64,000 bases of DNA from assembly GCF_016909175.1 (NCBI RefSeq), contig NZ_JAFBFI010000013.1, positions 62,001-126,000 of the forward strand, written 5' to 3'. Under the pieces are notes generated by a model. It did not search any database. It was not told where the DNA came from and worked only from the letters and a program-made list of their open reading frames with translations. This DNA is from Peribacillus deserti (GTDB lineage: Bacteria > Bacillota > Bacilli > Bacillales > DSM-1321). Below, one piece after another: positions 1 through 9,309 of this stretch (positions are counted from its first letter, which is position 1; every line of letters begins with the position of its first letter). A program made the translations under genes and the position numbers.

Positions 1-636
1 GACAAGCGGAGCGAATTGGACAGGACGTCCTCCTATGATCGCAAGCACCAGTGGCAGCCCTAACAGTCCAGCACGGATGACCGACTCACTATTGCCCCCG
101 CTCCCGATCCATACAGGCAAAGGATTTTGCACCGGACGCGGATATACACCAAGATTGTCTATGGCCGGACGATGTTTGCCGGACCAGGATACAACTTCAG
201 ACTGTTGTAATTTCAGCAGCAGATCCAGCTTCTCTTCAAAAAGCTCATTATAGTCATTTAAATCATAGCCAAACAGCGGAAAGGATTCAATGAAGGAACC
301 ACGGCCTGCCATGATTTCCGCACGCCCATTCGAGATGCCGTCAAGCGTCGCAAAATCCTGGAATACACGTACCGGATCTGCAGAGGAAAGTACAGTGACC
401 GCACTCGTCAGCCGGATCCGATTTGTCTGCGAAGCTGCGGCAGCCAGCACAACAGCTGGAGAGGATGCTGCGAAATCCTGGCGATGATGCTCTCCTACCC
501 CAAATACATCCAACCCTACTCGATCAGCAAGCACAATTTCCTCAACGACTTCACGCAATCGCTGTGCATGGCTGACGACTTCCCCTGTTTTAACGTCCGG
601 TGTTGTTTCTACAAATGTACTGATTCCTATCTCCAT
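1..636 (-). CDS. LLM-class flavin-dependent oxidoreductase, 3' end outside window
   Basis: The 212 visible codons read [14 protein letters not shown] from an ATG at 636, preceded by AGGAG about ten bases upstream; the frame is open to the window edge, so the C-terminus is missing. The sequence has the look of the bacterial luciferase-like monooxygenase fold: GEHHRQDF near residue 48 (the EHH motif that contacts flavin), an [11 protein letters not shown] strand, [16 protein letters not shown] near residue 100, and PVWIGSGG near residue 175. Members use FMN or F420 to oxidise small organic substrates; the substrate cannot be told from sequence. It is separated from the next gene by 100 bases. 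Family assignment is firm, function open. Confidence 0.85.
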   Translation of the reverse strand, partial: MEIGISTFVETTPDVKTGEVVSHAQRLREVVEEIVLADRVGLDVFGVGEHHRQDFAASSPAVVLAAAASQTNRIRLTSAVTVLSSADPVRVFQDFATLDGISNGRAEIMAGRGSFIESFPLFGYDLNDYNELFEEKLDLLLKLQQSEVVSWSGKHRPAIDNLGVYPRPVQNPLPVWIGSGGNSESVIRAGLLGLPLVLAIIGGRPVQFAPLV

Positions 637-737
637 TAAGCATTCACTCCTGGATTGCAAGATGAATTTGTAAGAGAAGCGTGGTTTTAAATATCTTCTT
701 CCTACTAATTTACTTTAATATACCTCAATTTCGAGAT

Positions 738-1445
738 TTATTCATTACGAATAACCCGATAAATTAAGGCTTCCTCACCGTTCCTTGACACTCCCGCAAG
801 CTGCTCCAGCCGCTCTCGGTCTTCTATCCGATACTGACGCCCTGCCTTATGCAAATAACCCTTTTCGCATAACTTAGCCAGGACATGTAATAGATGGCGG
901 TAGGAGACGCCGAGAAAATCGCAGACAGTGACGTGTTTTTCTCTGTAAATATCGCCGTCAGCCGTCTGCAGGATAAAGTCCGCCAAGCGGTTTTCCAGCG
1001 GGAAAGCGAGGCTTTGGGAATACTTTGCAGCCATTTGTGTGGCCTTAACGCTTAAGAATTTCGTAAGCTCCCGCAGGAATATTATATCCTCGAGCATCTG
1101 CTTGCCGCATTGATGCAGGGGAATCGCAAAACAGACCGTCTTTGTGGACGCCTGGATTCCCTTTGTATAGTACACTTCATTGAGCAGCTCCATCTCCCCG
1201 ATATAGTCACGGGCATTGATGAAATTGATCAGTGATACCTTTCCATTCTGATAAGTCATGTAAATCTTCGCTTTTCCTTCTATCACATAATACAAATAAT
1301 CCGGCCGCATGCCCTCCCGAATGATCCATTCATCGCGCCTGTACTCATGGACCTCGATGTATTCTTCAATTGGAAAGGAGAATAATTCTGAGATGGAGTG
1401 CTTCTCCAAATACTGCTGTCTTTCTTTCATTTGAACTTTTTTCAT
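738..1445 (-). CDS. Crp/Fnr-family transcriptional regulator, YeiL-like
   Basis: About 235 residues: an N-terminal cyclic-nucleotide-binding-type beta barrel (EYRRDEWIIREG, LYYVIEGKAKIY, INARDYIGEMELL) and a C-terminal winged helix (VCDFLGVSYRHLLHVLAKLCEKGYLHKAG). I prefer the ATG at 1445, five bases after GGGTGA, over a GTG at 1463. It resembles YeiL-type regulators; no Fnr-like cysteine cluster is evident. It is divergent from an MFS transporter, and a 20-bp perfect palindrome lies between them, so it probably regulates that gene and itself. The ligand is unknown. Confidence 0.85.
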   Translation of the reverse strand: MKKVQMKERQQYLEKHSISELFSFPIEEYIEVHEYRRDEWIIREGMRPDYLYYVIEGKAKIYMTYQNGKVSLINFINARDYIGEMELLNEVYYTKGIQASTKTVCFAIPLHQCGKQMLEDIIFLRELTKFLSVKATQMAAKYSQSLAFPLENRLADFILQTADGDIYREKHVTVCDFLGVSYRHLLHVLAKLCEKGYLHKAGRQYRIEDRERLEQLAGVSRNGEEALIYRVIRNE

Positions 1446-1516
1446 TGCTTTCACCCAAAGCACGGGAGCGGTTCGCTGTTCTTTGGCTCTGATCCTGCCC
1501 CTATGCCTCCTTTTTC

Positions 1517-1555
1517 TAGATTAATCTAAATCTAAAATATGAGATTTCTCATATT
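1517..1555. promoter_or_regulatory. two palindromes between divergent regulator and transporter genes
   Basis: TAGATTAATCTA (1517-1528) is a perfect 12-bp palindrome. At 1536-1555 a perfect 20-bp inverted repeat reads AATATGAGA-TT-TCTCATATT. The second has the size and symmetry of a Crp/Fnr-family operator, though its half site is not the classic TGTGA or TTGAT. It lies 48 bases before the transporter start and 91 before the regulator start. Binding is inferred. Confidence 0.6.
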
Positions 1556-1602
1556 ATTTTACGATTGCCATTGGTATGATGCAATTATTGGAGGAATCGA
1601 TC

Positions 1603-2784
1603 ATGAACTCTCAACGCTGGATGAGTAGACAATTTTTCAGTTTCTTTTTCACATGGGGAATTTTCCTGCCCTACTGGACAGGATGGATGATCCATTCAAA
1701 GGGAATGACTGTGGCACAGGCAAGCTTGATCATGAGCCTGGGGCTCGTAATAAGGGGACTTTCGACATTATTTGCTTTCCCGCGTTTATCAGGGAAATTC
1801 AGCAGCAAAATACTGCTGAACGGCATGGGAATCGGCACGTTCATCATCCTGCTGCTCTGTATCCCCGCCAATTCTTATACAAGCTTACTGGTCGCCGTCT
1901 TGTTCCTGCATTTCTTCTACCCGGCCCTGATGCCGGCAATGGATACCGCAGCGGGCGTTCTCGTCCAGAATAAGCAATTAAAGCATTACGGCAAGAGCCG
2001 CTCCTGGGGCTCCTTCGGCTTCATCGTCAGCGGCATGACCTTGACCTTTTTCACGGGGAAATTCGGGGAGGAAGCCATACTGTGGGGACTCCTGCTCGGT
2101 GTCTCTGTGCTGGTTTGCCTTGGCATGATGCGCGCACCCGATGTCCTGACCGAAAAACCAAAGGCAGATCCTGCAGACAGAAGCTCCCTGCTGAAGCCAT
2201 TCAAAGCCAAACACTTCGGTCTTGTGCTCGTCATTGTGATCCTGCTGCAGGCCGCACACGCATCCTATTACAACTATGGGTACATCTATCTGCAGGAAAT
2301 CAACGCACCCAAATATCTGACAGGGGTCATCCTGAACATCGGGGTCATTGCAGAAATCCTGTTCTTTCTGATTGCCGACCGCGCCTTTCGCAGCTTCTCG
2401 GCAGGCTCCCTGCTGGCACTGGCAGCACTGGGTTCCACCGTCCGATGGATTCTCGTATTTGCCTTTCCGAGTATTGCGGTGTTCTCTGTGTCGCAGCTAT
2501 TGCACGCATTATCCTTCGCCATGGGTCACTATGCATTTATGAAATATTTAGTCCAGAACATCCCGCCCAAGGACGTCCCGAATGCACAGGGAATCTACTC
2601 TGCCCTCGCCCTTAGCTGGAGCACGGCAGTATTCACCGTATTTGGCGGATACTTATATGAAATAGAGCCAAGATATGCATTCCTCGGAATGCTGGTTTGT
2701 TCCATTCCATCCTTCATCGTGGCGCTGGTTTACAGAAAACTCGCGCACAAGAAGCAAATTGCCGCTGAACATTTCGCTGGTTAG
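1603..2784 (+). CDS. MFS transporter, 3-phenylpropionate-permease-like (PPP family)
   Basis: About 393 residues with around 12 hydrophobic segments. The start MNSQRWMSRQFFSFFF follows GGAGGAATCGATC, better than the ATG codons at 1576-1579. The N-terminal pattern (FFFTWGIFLPYWTGWM, then SLGLVIRGLSTL, and KHYGKSRSWGSFGFI between helices 3 and 4) is that of the HcaT/LacY-like MFS branch, which imports small organic acids or nucleosides by proton symport. Substrate is not predictable. A strong terminator follows. The divergent Crp-like gene is the likely regulator. Confidence 0.82.
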   Translation: MNSQRWMSRQFFSFFFTWGIFLPYWTGWMIHSKGMTVAQASLIMSLGLVIRGLSTLFAFPRLSGKFSSKILLNGMGIGTFIILLLCIPANSYTSLLVAVLFLHFFYPALMPAMDTAAGVLVQNKQLKHYGKSRSWGSFGFIVSGMTLTFFTGKFGEEAILWGLLLGVSVLVCLGMMRAPDVLTEKPKADPADRSSLLKPFKAKHFGLVLVIVILLQAAHASYYNYGYIYLQEINAPKYLTGVILNIGVIAEILFFLIADRAFRSFSAGSLLALAALGSTVRWILVFAFPSIAVFSVSQLLHALSFAMGHYAFMKYLVQNIPPKDVPNAQGIYSALALSWSTAVFTVFGGYLYEIEPRYAFLGMLVCSIPSFIVALVYRKLAHKKQIAAEHFAG

Positions 2785-2785
2785 C

Positions 2786-2820
2786 AAAAAGAGCATACCT
2801 TTTTCGGGTATGCTCTTTTT
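2786..2820 (+). terminator. rho-independent terminator after MFS gene
   Basis: Stem GAGCATACC / GGTATGCTC with a short T-rich loop, flanked by A5 and T5. It sits between convergent genes and can serve both strands. Confidence 0.9.
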
Positions 2821-2829
2821 GTTGAACTT

Positions 2830-3462
2830 TTAATCAACTATTCTTGTCCCATGAACTTCGCTGACATTTAACACTGTTGTAATGGAAAGAAGATTGTTTC
2901 TAGTAATTCCGCCGCCAGGAAGGATTATGATTCTGCCAGCTGCATAGTCTATAAACTCCTTTAACCTGGACAAATGATGCTCGATTCCGAAATCTAATGG
3001 GCCTCCGTGAGTTAAAATTCGATGTACACCTTGTTTCACCAGCCAATCAATGGCATCAAGCTGTTTTCCAGGTTTTATTTGGTCAAACGCCATATGAAAG
3101 GTGATTTCTACCCCTTCAGCCAACTCTAATAGGGCGGCCATGGCTGCTTCATCAATCCACCCTGTATGATCTAAACAGCCAAACACTACTCCATCTGTGC
3201 CTAACTGTTTGAGATGGAGTAGATCATGCTTCATGATTTCAATTTCTTCGATACTATAAATAAACTTCCCGCCTCTTGGCCTTACCATGGACATGACCTT
3301 AATATCTTTGCTATGGCAGTATTCTATGGCCTTTAAAGCAACACCGTGGCTTACCGTTGTACCTCCTGCAGAAAGATTGTCACAAAGCTCAATGCGGCCT
3401 GCCCCCTTGGCAATCTTCTCGGGGATCATTGCAAAATTCTCCACACAAACTTCCTTAAGCAT
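2830..3462 (-). CDS. cutC: CutC-family protein (copper homeostasis)
   Basis: About 210 residues of a CutC TIM barrel: LKEVCVENF at the N-terminus, AGRIELCDNLSAGGTTVSHG near residue 23, MVRPRGGKFIYS near 60, TFHMAFDQ near 122 and ILTHGGP near 150. CutC was first tied to copper tolerance in E. coli, but a direct copper role is disputed. Two ATGs are possible; the one at 3462 is six bases after AAGGTGG, while 3468 abuts that site. It converges with the MFS gene. 3463-3667 holds nothing I recognise. Confidence 0.9.
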   Translation of the reverse strand: MLKEVCVENFAMIPEKIAKGAGRIELCDNLSAGGTTVSHGVALKAIEYCHSKDIKVMSMVRPRGGKFIYSIEEIEIMKHDLLHLKQLGTDGVVFGCLDHTGWIDEAAMAALLELAEGVEITFHMAFDQIKPGKQLDAIDWLVKQGVHRILTHGGPLDFGIEHHLSRLKEFIDYAAGRIIILPGGGITRNNLLSITTVLNVSEVHGTRIVD

Positions 3463-3667
3463 ATCCATCCACCTTGCTAATAAAGTTTAACGCGAAACCT
3501 GCTTTATATCCGAATCATTTGATAGGTCCGTAAGGTCTTTTTCTGCTTTCAGCTGTAGTTTCCAGTCCCTTACTTTTTGCTGAATTGATTTCTTCAATCA
3601 ATGATAAACTTTTTCTAGGGTAGTTTTTGATATTTCGGGACGATTTGTCAATCTGCAAGTATTTAGT

Positions 3668-6600
3668 CTAAGCCTGAGTATTTTGCTCAAGGCATTGATA
3701 AACGGACATCATATCTCGTTTATCCAACTCACGAATACGATTGAAAATAGGAATATCTGCAGCTTCCTCCGTTAGTAAGCTTTCAGCAACAACGTTCCTT
3801 ACTTTGCCTGTTAACCAGGTTTGCACGTCGATGCCATCGACTATCTCCTTCCGACCTTCATCATTGATGCCACTGGCATAGCAACTCACACAGGGTACCG
3901 ATAATTTTTGTACGCCATCATGAAGACCATCCTCTGAAATGACTTTCTTCCCTTTACAGAATGGACATGGATGACTTGCTTTAATCTTATTAATTTGGGT
4001 AACAATTTTTTTGTAACCGAACGCTTCATAAACATAAGTTAGTTTTTTGTATTTTCCATTGGTGAAATACTTTTCAATAATGGTTTCTCTCGTTTCTGTA
4101 ATATTGGCAAAATCACAGATTGTGATCCGATTTTTGCTGCTTATTGCTTCGATTTTGCCTTTAATACTGTCCCAGAATGGCAAGACATTTTGTAAAACAA
4201 TTTCATAGTTTACAAATCTTGCTTGTTCAATTTCAAGAATTTTCAGTGCTGCTTGTGTTTCCCTGGAAAGGGAGGAAACATCTTCCGTAAGCACCATATC
4301 GCCGCCAACTATCGCTTTAAGTTTTTCCAGTTCTGGTAACTTCCCTACTGTTTTTATGACTTGATCTATCGGCTGATGAATGATTTCACGTATATCCACA
4401 TCACCAAATGTTAGTTTTTTATGATGGTTTAGCACGGTTCCTTGACAAATAGGACAGGTAATCATCTCTTTTGATGCTTTCATATGATCTTTAATGATAG
4501 ATTTCGAAATAAACATATAACGCCCAATGATTAAATTAAAGCCTTCCCATGTTCTCGAAGCCTTGCCTGCTTTATCATAAAATGACTTTTCCCAATAACC
4601 ATATAAAAAGGTTTGCTTTTCTGCTTCTGTCATCTCATTATAGCTTTTACTAATATCCTGACCAAGTTCATTCTTTATCTCATCAAATAGGAATTGCAAT
4701 TTTGGATATTGATAATATTTTAATACCTCCATCACGTCTGAATGTAATAAGCCATCCCAGAATGGCACGGTTTTGTCTTGAATGACAACATCAATATCAA
4801 ATTTTTCGATGACCCGACGGCCAGAACAACATGGACAATGATTTTCTTGATAGTAGAAATCGAAGCTGCTTGGATCTTTATTGGTCGGATGAGCAGCTAC
4901 AATATGGTTGATCAGCCCCCCAATTTCATAGAGAAAACTATATTGACTATACAAGTGCCTTTCAAGATCAATGGCGATAACAGGCGCGATGGTGTCAGAT
5001 TCGTATTCGCCATAAATCACACGGGCCATTGGTGATAAGCTTTTTAAAATGCCGCCCTTATAGACGTTTTCTGCCTTTTTAAAATAGACCATATGATTTT
5101 CTTTTAAGTAGTGAATACCCTCTTGGTGTTTGAGTGTTGAAGAAATGTGCAAGGGAGCAACTCTCTCTTTATTATTTTTTTGACGATAATAATCTTCATG
5201 ACTGACAACATTAAGATTCTCGACAGGTGCAAGCTGTCTTTTACCAAAATCAACGATAAAATCGGAGCTTTCCAGCATATAGGCATTATGTTCAATCATC
5301 ATGATAGAGACAGATTCATCCTCTAGAATGACCCTGACACTATCAATAAATTGGTTTAAAATATTTTGCGATAACCCTTTTGAAGGCTCGTCAAAAACAA
5401 ACAGAGTATGTGGATTTCTTGCGTTCGCAAACAACTCAGAAACTAAATGAATACATTGAAATTCACCCGTTGATAAGGATTGTGTTTTTCTTTCTAACGT
5501 CAAATAACCAAGTCCAAGTTTGATCAATAAACTCAAGCGTTTGTGAGCGATGTCTTCCTTTGGAAGTTCATCAATAATATCTTCAATCGAGCGCCCGAAA
5601 ATATCATCAATCTCTTCACTATATTTTGTGAGTTTCTTTTTAATATCAAGAAACGTCGCAACTGTTGACCGGCTGGTAATCGATTTGTTTCGGTCCTGCC
5701 CAACCATGACGAGTTTATCCTTTGGATATCGCTTCAAAAAATCTTTGGCGATACACTCATTGACGAGAGTAGATTTACCACATCCAGACTCACCGGTAAA
5801 AGTGACAAGTCTATTTTTGGGAAGCTGAATCTCAGAGATTTGAATATTCCGACAGTAAAGATCCTGAAATTGATAGTATTCGGTTGGCATTGCTTGATTT
5901 CGTTCCCAGATGATTGGACTTGGACGTGGTGATTCTTCCACAATTTTCCCACCATACTTACCACTTCCAGGCCCAAAGAACAATTGCTCATCCGTTGTAT
6001 CGAGCACAGTATCAGAATGATCAATGAGCCAAAGTTGATTCTTATACCCTAACTGTTTAATCTGCTCTAAAATTTTCAATAATGTGTCGTGATCAAGACC
6101 AACGGAGATTTCATCAATAATAATAACGGTATTCTCACTGGCCGCCATGAATTCTGCCAAGTAAAGCCGAGTTAATTCCCCTCCTGACAAAGTACCCATA
6201 ATCCGATTTAATGTTAAATAACCAATATTCATATTGATAATATTTTGGAGAATATACTGCTTCGCTTCACTTATATGTAAAACTTCAGCTAATGAAAGAA
6301 TGGATTCAATGCTTAAGTCGTTGATATCGGAAATACTATGTGGTTGTTCAAATAAGTCAATCGTATATTGCAGGGCTTCCTGATTATAGCGCATGCCCAT
6401 ACACTTTTTACATTCCACGTTTTTGGTAGTACCGCGCCCTTTACAATCTGTACACCAACCTAATGCATTGTTAAAGGAAAAAACTTCTGGAGAAAGATTG
6501 AATTTATCAGCAAGATGAACACGAATCTCTTTAAAAACACCCGTATGGGTGCCAATGGTAGACCGCGGATTAGAAGAAATCGATGATTTTCCTAGAAAAA

Positions 6601-6844
6601 GAACTAAAGGCATGTCTTCCATCTTGATGGCACTGAAATTCGTTTCCATAATATTAGAAAACAAATACTGATATTCAGCCTTTGGCAATAAAGAAACGAG
6701 ACGCTTCTTGGATTCTTCACCAATCGTTTGACAAAAAGTGGTCTTACCGGACCCAGACAAACCTGCAATTCCTAACGAATGATCTGATGGCAGTACGGCA
6801 TCTAATTGGTTAATATTGTTCGCAATTAATCGATTTACTTTCAT
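3668..6844 (-). CDS. UvrA-like ATP-binding protein with extended C-terminus (1058 aa)
   Basis: Two ABC ATPase modules in UvrA order: Walker A GLSGSGKTT (residues 28-36), zinc cysteines C131, C134, C145, C148, signature LSGGE (219-223), Walker B VIIIDE (240-245), H276; then Walker A GESGCGKST (351-359), signature-like LSTGE (457-461), Walker B LFVFDEPSKGL (481-491), H519. Unlike UvrA, about 500 residues follow. They contain more zinc-knuckle pairs (CPCC 670, CPIC 797, CPFC 960, CVSC 985) and a UvrA-like stretch LTFGDVDIREI...SSLSRETQAA in which the signature seems degenerate (SLSRETQ) with no Walker motifs. True UvrA is about 950 residues. A role in DNA damage recognition or drug resistance is possible but not shown. 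It lies just outside the island boundary. Confidence 0.75.
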   Translation of the reverse strand: MKVNRLIANNINQLDAVLPSDHSLGIAGLSGSGKTTFCQTIGEESKKRLVSLLPKAEYQYLFSNIMETNFSAIKMEDMPLVLFLGKSSISSNPRSTIGTHTGVFKEIRVHLADKFNLSPEVFSFNNALGWCTDCKGRGTTKNVECKKCMGMRYNQEALQYTIDLFEQPHSISDINDLSIESILSLAEVLHISEAKQYILQNIINMNIGYLTLNRIMGTLSGGELTRLYLAEFMAASENTVIIIDEISVGLDHDTLLKILEQIKQLGYKNQLWLIDHSDTVLDTTDEQLFFGPGSGKYGGKIVEESPRPSPIIWERNQAMPTEYYQFQDLYCRNIQISEIQLPKNRLVTFTGESGCGKSTLVNECIAKDFLKRYPKDKLVMVGQDRNKSITSRSTVATFLDIKKKLTKYSEEIDDIFGRSIEDIIDELPKEDIAHKRLSLLIKLGLGYLTLERKTQSLSTGEFQCIHLVSELFANARNPHTLFVFDEPSKGLSQNILNQFIDSVRVILEDESVSIMMIEHNAYMLESSDFIVDFGKRQLAPVENLNVVSHEDYYRQKNNKERVAPLHISSTLKHQEGIHYLKENHMVYFKKAENVYKGGILKSLSPMARVIYGEYESDTIAPVIAIDLERHLYSQYSFLYEIGGLINHIVAAHPTNKDPSSFDFYYQENHCPCCSGRRVIEKFDIDVVIQDKTVPFWDGLLHSDVMEVLKYYQYPKLQFLFDEIKNELGQDISKSYNEMTEAEKQTFLYGYWEKSFYDKAGKASRTWEGFNLIIGRYMFISKSIIKDHMKASKEMITCPICQGTVLNHHKKLTFGDVDIREIIHQPIDQVIKTVGKLPELEKLKAIVGGDMVLTEDVSSLSRETQAALKILEIEQARFVNYEIVLQNVLPFWDSIKGKIEAISSKNRITICDFANITETRETIIEKYFTNGKYKKLTYVYEAFGYKKIVTQINKIKASHPCPFCKGKKVISEDGLHDGVQKLSVPCVSCYASGINDEGRKEIVDGIDVQTWLTGKVRNVVAESLLTEEAADIPIFNRIRELDKRDMMSVYQCLEQNTQA

Positions 6845-7204
6845 ATGTACATCCTCTCTACTCTATTAAACCTAGTCCTTCCACGTTAGCACAGCGAATA
6901 ATGTATTTGTTGTTTTTTTGAATTAAAAGACTCTTTCTAAACAAACAGACGGCATACCCTAACAATTATCAATGGCAGCACCATTCTATTATTCTTTCAC
7001 ATTCCACTCATCAAAAAACCTATCATTCATCGACAAAAATCGAAGAGTGACAGGCAGCGAAATAATAAAACTGGATAGACCTTTCTTCTGTTTATCATCT
7101 TCAAATAAAGATGTTGATTAGAAAGAATTATCTCCTTATCAAGGCTGAAATAAAAAATTCTATTAATAATGTGTACTTTAGCTCTTCTACTAATAACTTA
7201 ATTT
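6845..7204. other. intergenic, no gene seen
   Basis: AT-rich 360 bases between the UvrA-like gene start and the island's left boundary. I see no convincing gene, RNA or repeat. If the island excised, this DNA would lie directly downstream of rlmH. Confidence 0.6.
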
Positions 7205-7223
7205 ACTTATGGTAAGGTTCTCC
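7205..7223 (-). repeat. left attachment-site repeat (copy of the rlmH 3' end)
   Basis: Read on the minus strand this encodes G-E-P-Y-H-K-stop, the RlmH C-terminus, in a frame different from the overlapping recombinase gene. It matches 21594-21612 at 15 of 19 positions in the same orientation. This is what integration at the 3' end of rlmH would leave. Confidence 0.75.
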
Positions 7224-8757
7224 ATTCATCGTTAGCTGGTAAATCATTAGTGTCAAAAAACCAAAAAGAAATGTTCTTTAGCTTCTTTCTGTCATCTGTA
7301 ACATATATTTCTTTAATTAATGACCTAATTAACAATTTCTTGTCCTCATCATCAGCAACCTCGAAAGCTTTGGTAAAGTTCTCGAATGCTTCTCTAATAA
7401 TTGCAGGTGTTATTTCAATTGGTTTATTCAAAGCCATTTCTTTCTCGATGGCTTTGATTTTCAGGTCAATATCATTCAATTTAGTATTCACATTTTCTAC
7501 TAAACGGTTATAATTTTCTGCTTTAAGCTTATTTGCGAAATATGCTTCATCTAATTCACCCTGTCTTTTACTGAGATTCTCAAATTCTAGATTCATTATC
7601 TGTAAATCATTTAGTAATTCGTCGTCTTTAGAAGACCCAGGGGTTTGTAGCTTATCCAAAACATCTGCAATAATTCTTTCATCACCAATAATAACGTTAA
7701 TAATTTCAAGGATTTTTTCTTCAATCCATTCTTTTTTAATCAAATTACTGTTACAAGCGGCTTTTCCCGCACTATGGTATGCCTGGCACATGTAATATAG
7801 ATGATAACCCTCGCCATTACGTTTTTTAACCTTGTTCATTACTGTACTTGCTCCACAGCGTGGACACTTCAGAACACCAGATAAAAAGAAGTTTCCATTG
7901 AAGTTTCGATTTGAAGAATATGTTTCTTTTTGTAGGGAGTTTACTTGTTTTACCTTGTTCCATAAATCAATATCTATGATTGCTTTGTGTAGACCCTCGC
8001 TAGTAATCGGATTAGCTACACCAGCTCTTCTCTTTGTAGACCAATCTCTTTGTTTGCCCCACGCACTTTTACCCGTGTACATCTCATTATTTACAATTGT
8101 CTTAACTGATTCCAATTTAAAGAGATTTTTGTTTTTGGTTTTTTTTCCACGATGATTGAGATAATTAGCTATTTTCTTATAGCCCCAGTTTTCAGCTCGA
8201 AGTTCAAAGATTTTTTTAACAATCTTAGCTTCATCTGGATTGATAACTAATTTCTTATTAATATTGTCATACCCTAAAATTCTGCCACCATTCCATTCAC
8301 CCTGCTCAGCACGTTTCTCCATACCTGATTTAACTCTGTCTACCAAGGTCTCTCTCTCATAACGTGCAAATGTACTTAACAGGGAAATAAACATATACCC
8401 AGTAGTAGTTGAAGAATCAATATCTCCAGTACTAACTAATATCCTTTTGTTTTTTGTTCTTAAAAAATTGTCAATTAAATTTAAGACGTCAGTGTTATTA
8501 CGTGAAAGTCTATCGACTTTCCAAACTAATATTGTATCAATCTTATTCTTCTGAAGGTCTTTAAACATCCTTTGAACATTTGGACGATTAAAATCTTTTC
8601 CCGAAAAGCCGCCGTCATCATAGACATCATAGACGTCAAAATTGTTCTGTTCTGCATATCGTAATAATGTATCCTTCTGAGCTTCTAAAGAGAAACCATC
8701 CTTTTGCTCCTCTGTGGAAACTCGTATATATATACCTACTACCGAATTTTTATTCAT
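7207..8757 (-). CDS. large serine recombinase (integrase)
   Basis: 516 residues from an ATG at 8757 with AAGGAG eight bases upstream. The resolvase domain has YIRVSTEEQ (catalytic Ser14), GFSLEAQ, DDGGFSGKDFNRP, and VWKVDRLSRN with the catalytic arginines near 80-86. The recombinase domain follows (GYKKIANYLNHRG, IVNNEMYTGK), then a zinc ribbon (CPRC 298-301, C324, C335) and a coiled-coil region near 370-430. This is the complete architecture of phage- and SCC-type large serine integrases. The gene ends inside the left attachment repeat, so the last codons (EWRTLP) are formed by att sequence. No separate excision factor is obvious; the 35-residue gene upstream is a candidate. Confidence 0.92.
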   Translation of the reverse strand: MNKNSVVGIYIRVSTEEQKDGFSLEAQKDTLLRYAEQNNFDVYDVYDDGGFSGKDFNRPNVQRMFKDLQKNKIDTILVWKVDRLSRNNTDVLNLIDNFLRTKNKRILVSTGDIDSSTTTGYMFISLLSTFARYERETLVDRVKSGMEKRAEQGEWNGGRILGYDNINKKLVINPDEAKIVKKIFELRAENWGYKKIANYLNHRGKKTKNKNLFKLESVKTIVNNEMYTGKSAWGKQRDWSTKRRAGVANPITSEGLHKAIIDIDLWNKVKQVNSLQKETYSSNRNFNGNFFLSGVLKCPRCGASTVMNKVKKRNGEGYHLYYMCQAYHSAGKAACNSNLIKKEWIEEKILEIINVIIGDERIIADVLDKLQTPGSSKDDELLNDLQIMNLEFENLSKRQGELDEAYFANKLKAENYNRLVENVNTKLNDIDLKIKAIEKEMALNKPIEITPAIIREAFENFTKAFEVADDEDKKLLIRSLIKEIYVTDDRKKLKNISFWFFDTNDLPANDEWRTLP

Positions 8758-8996
8758 TACAAACACTCCTTGTAGACGAGTAAAGTTACACTAGCTAAAA
8801 ATAACTTTACTCTTTGATTTATTATTTTTTAATCTTGCAGCCTAATTCCAAAGCATCAACATGAGCCTATAATGCCATCATTTTTCAACTTAACACCGAT
8901 TGTATGTGTATTGTTCTTATGAATAAAACGATTTGGGATTTCCCCAAAGTTTTTAATATGATAGCACCAATTTATATAAATTGTGAAAAACGGAAA

Positions 8997-9104
8997 CTAC
9001 TTACGTGTATTTGCATAGGCTGAAACTATATTAACCAATGCTTGTACAAGTTGGTCCTTTTTTAGTTCTTCTTTAGTAGGTTGTATTGGTTTGGTAGTAA
9101 ACAT
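8997..9104 (-). CDS. small ORF upstream of the recombinase (35 aa)
   Basis: MFTTKPIQPTKEELKKDQ begins at 9104 after AGGAGAGG with good spacing and ends with TAG at 8997. It is co-directional with the recombinase, 239 bases upstream. Charged N-terminal half, helix-like C-terminal half (QLVQALVNIVSAYA). Function unknown; a recombination helper is only a guess from position. The strong ribosome binding site is the main support. Confidence 0.5.
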   Translation of the reverse strand: MFTTKPIQPTKEELKKDQLVQALVNIVSAYANTRK

Positions 9105-9274
9105 AGCTTGTGTTCCTCTCCTGATTGTCTTTAATTATTTGCCTCGATATATCGTAAATTCAAGATAGCATTTTAAAATTTAAAAATACGCAAAATCGAA
9201 TTTTAATTTTGAGAAGGATAGAAATTTATATATTCATAATATTTAAAAAATAATCTAAGATATATACCGATTTT

Positions 9275-9302
9275 TTAACAAAAAAAATTTTTTCGTTATA
9301 TT
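9275..9302 (+). promoter_or_regulatory. predicted promoter of the structured RNA
   Basis: TTAACA (9275-9280), 16 bp, then TATATT (9297-9302): five of six matches at each sigma-A hexamer. It lies in very AT-rich DNA exactly where base composition changes and hairpins begin, so transcription would start near 9310. Confidence 0.5.
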
Positions 9303-9309
9303 ATTTTAA

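Noticed and set aside
3668-6844. UvrA-like gene as part of the island
   Set aside because: It lies outside the rlmH-tail repeat, and I found no further copy of that repeat to its left.
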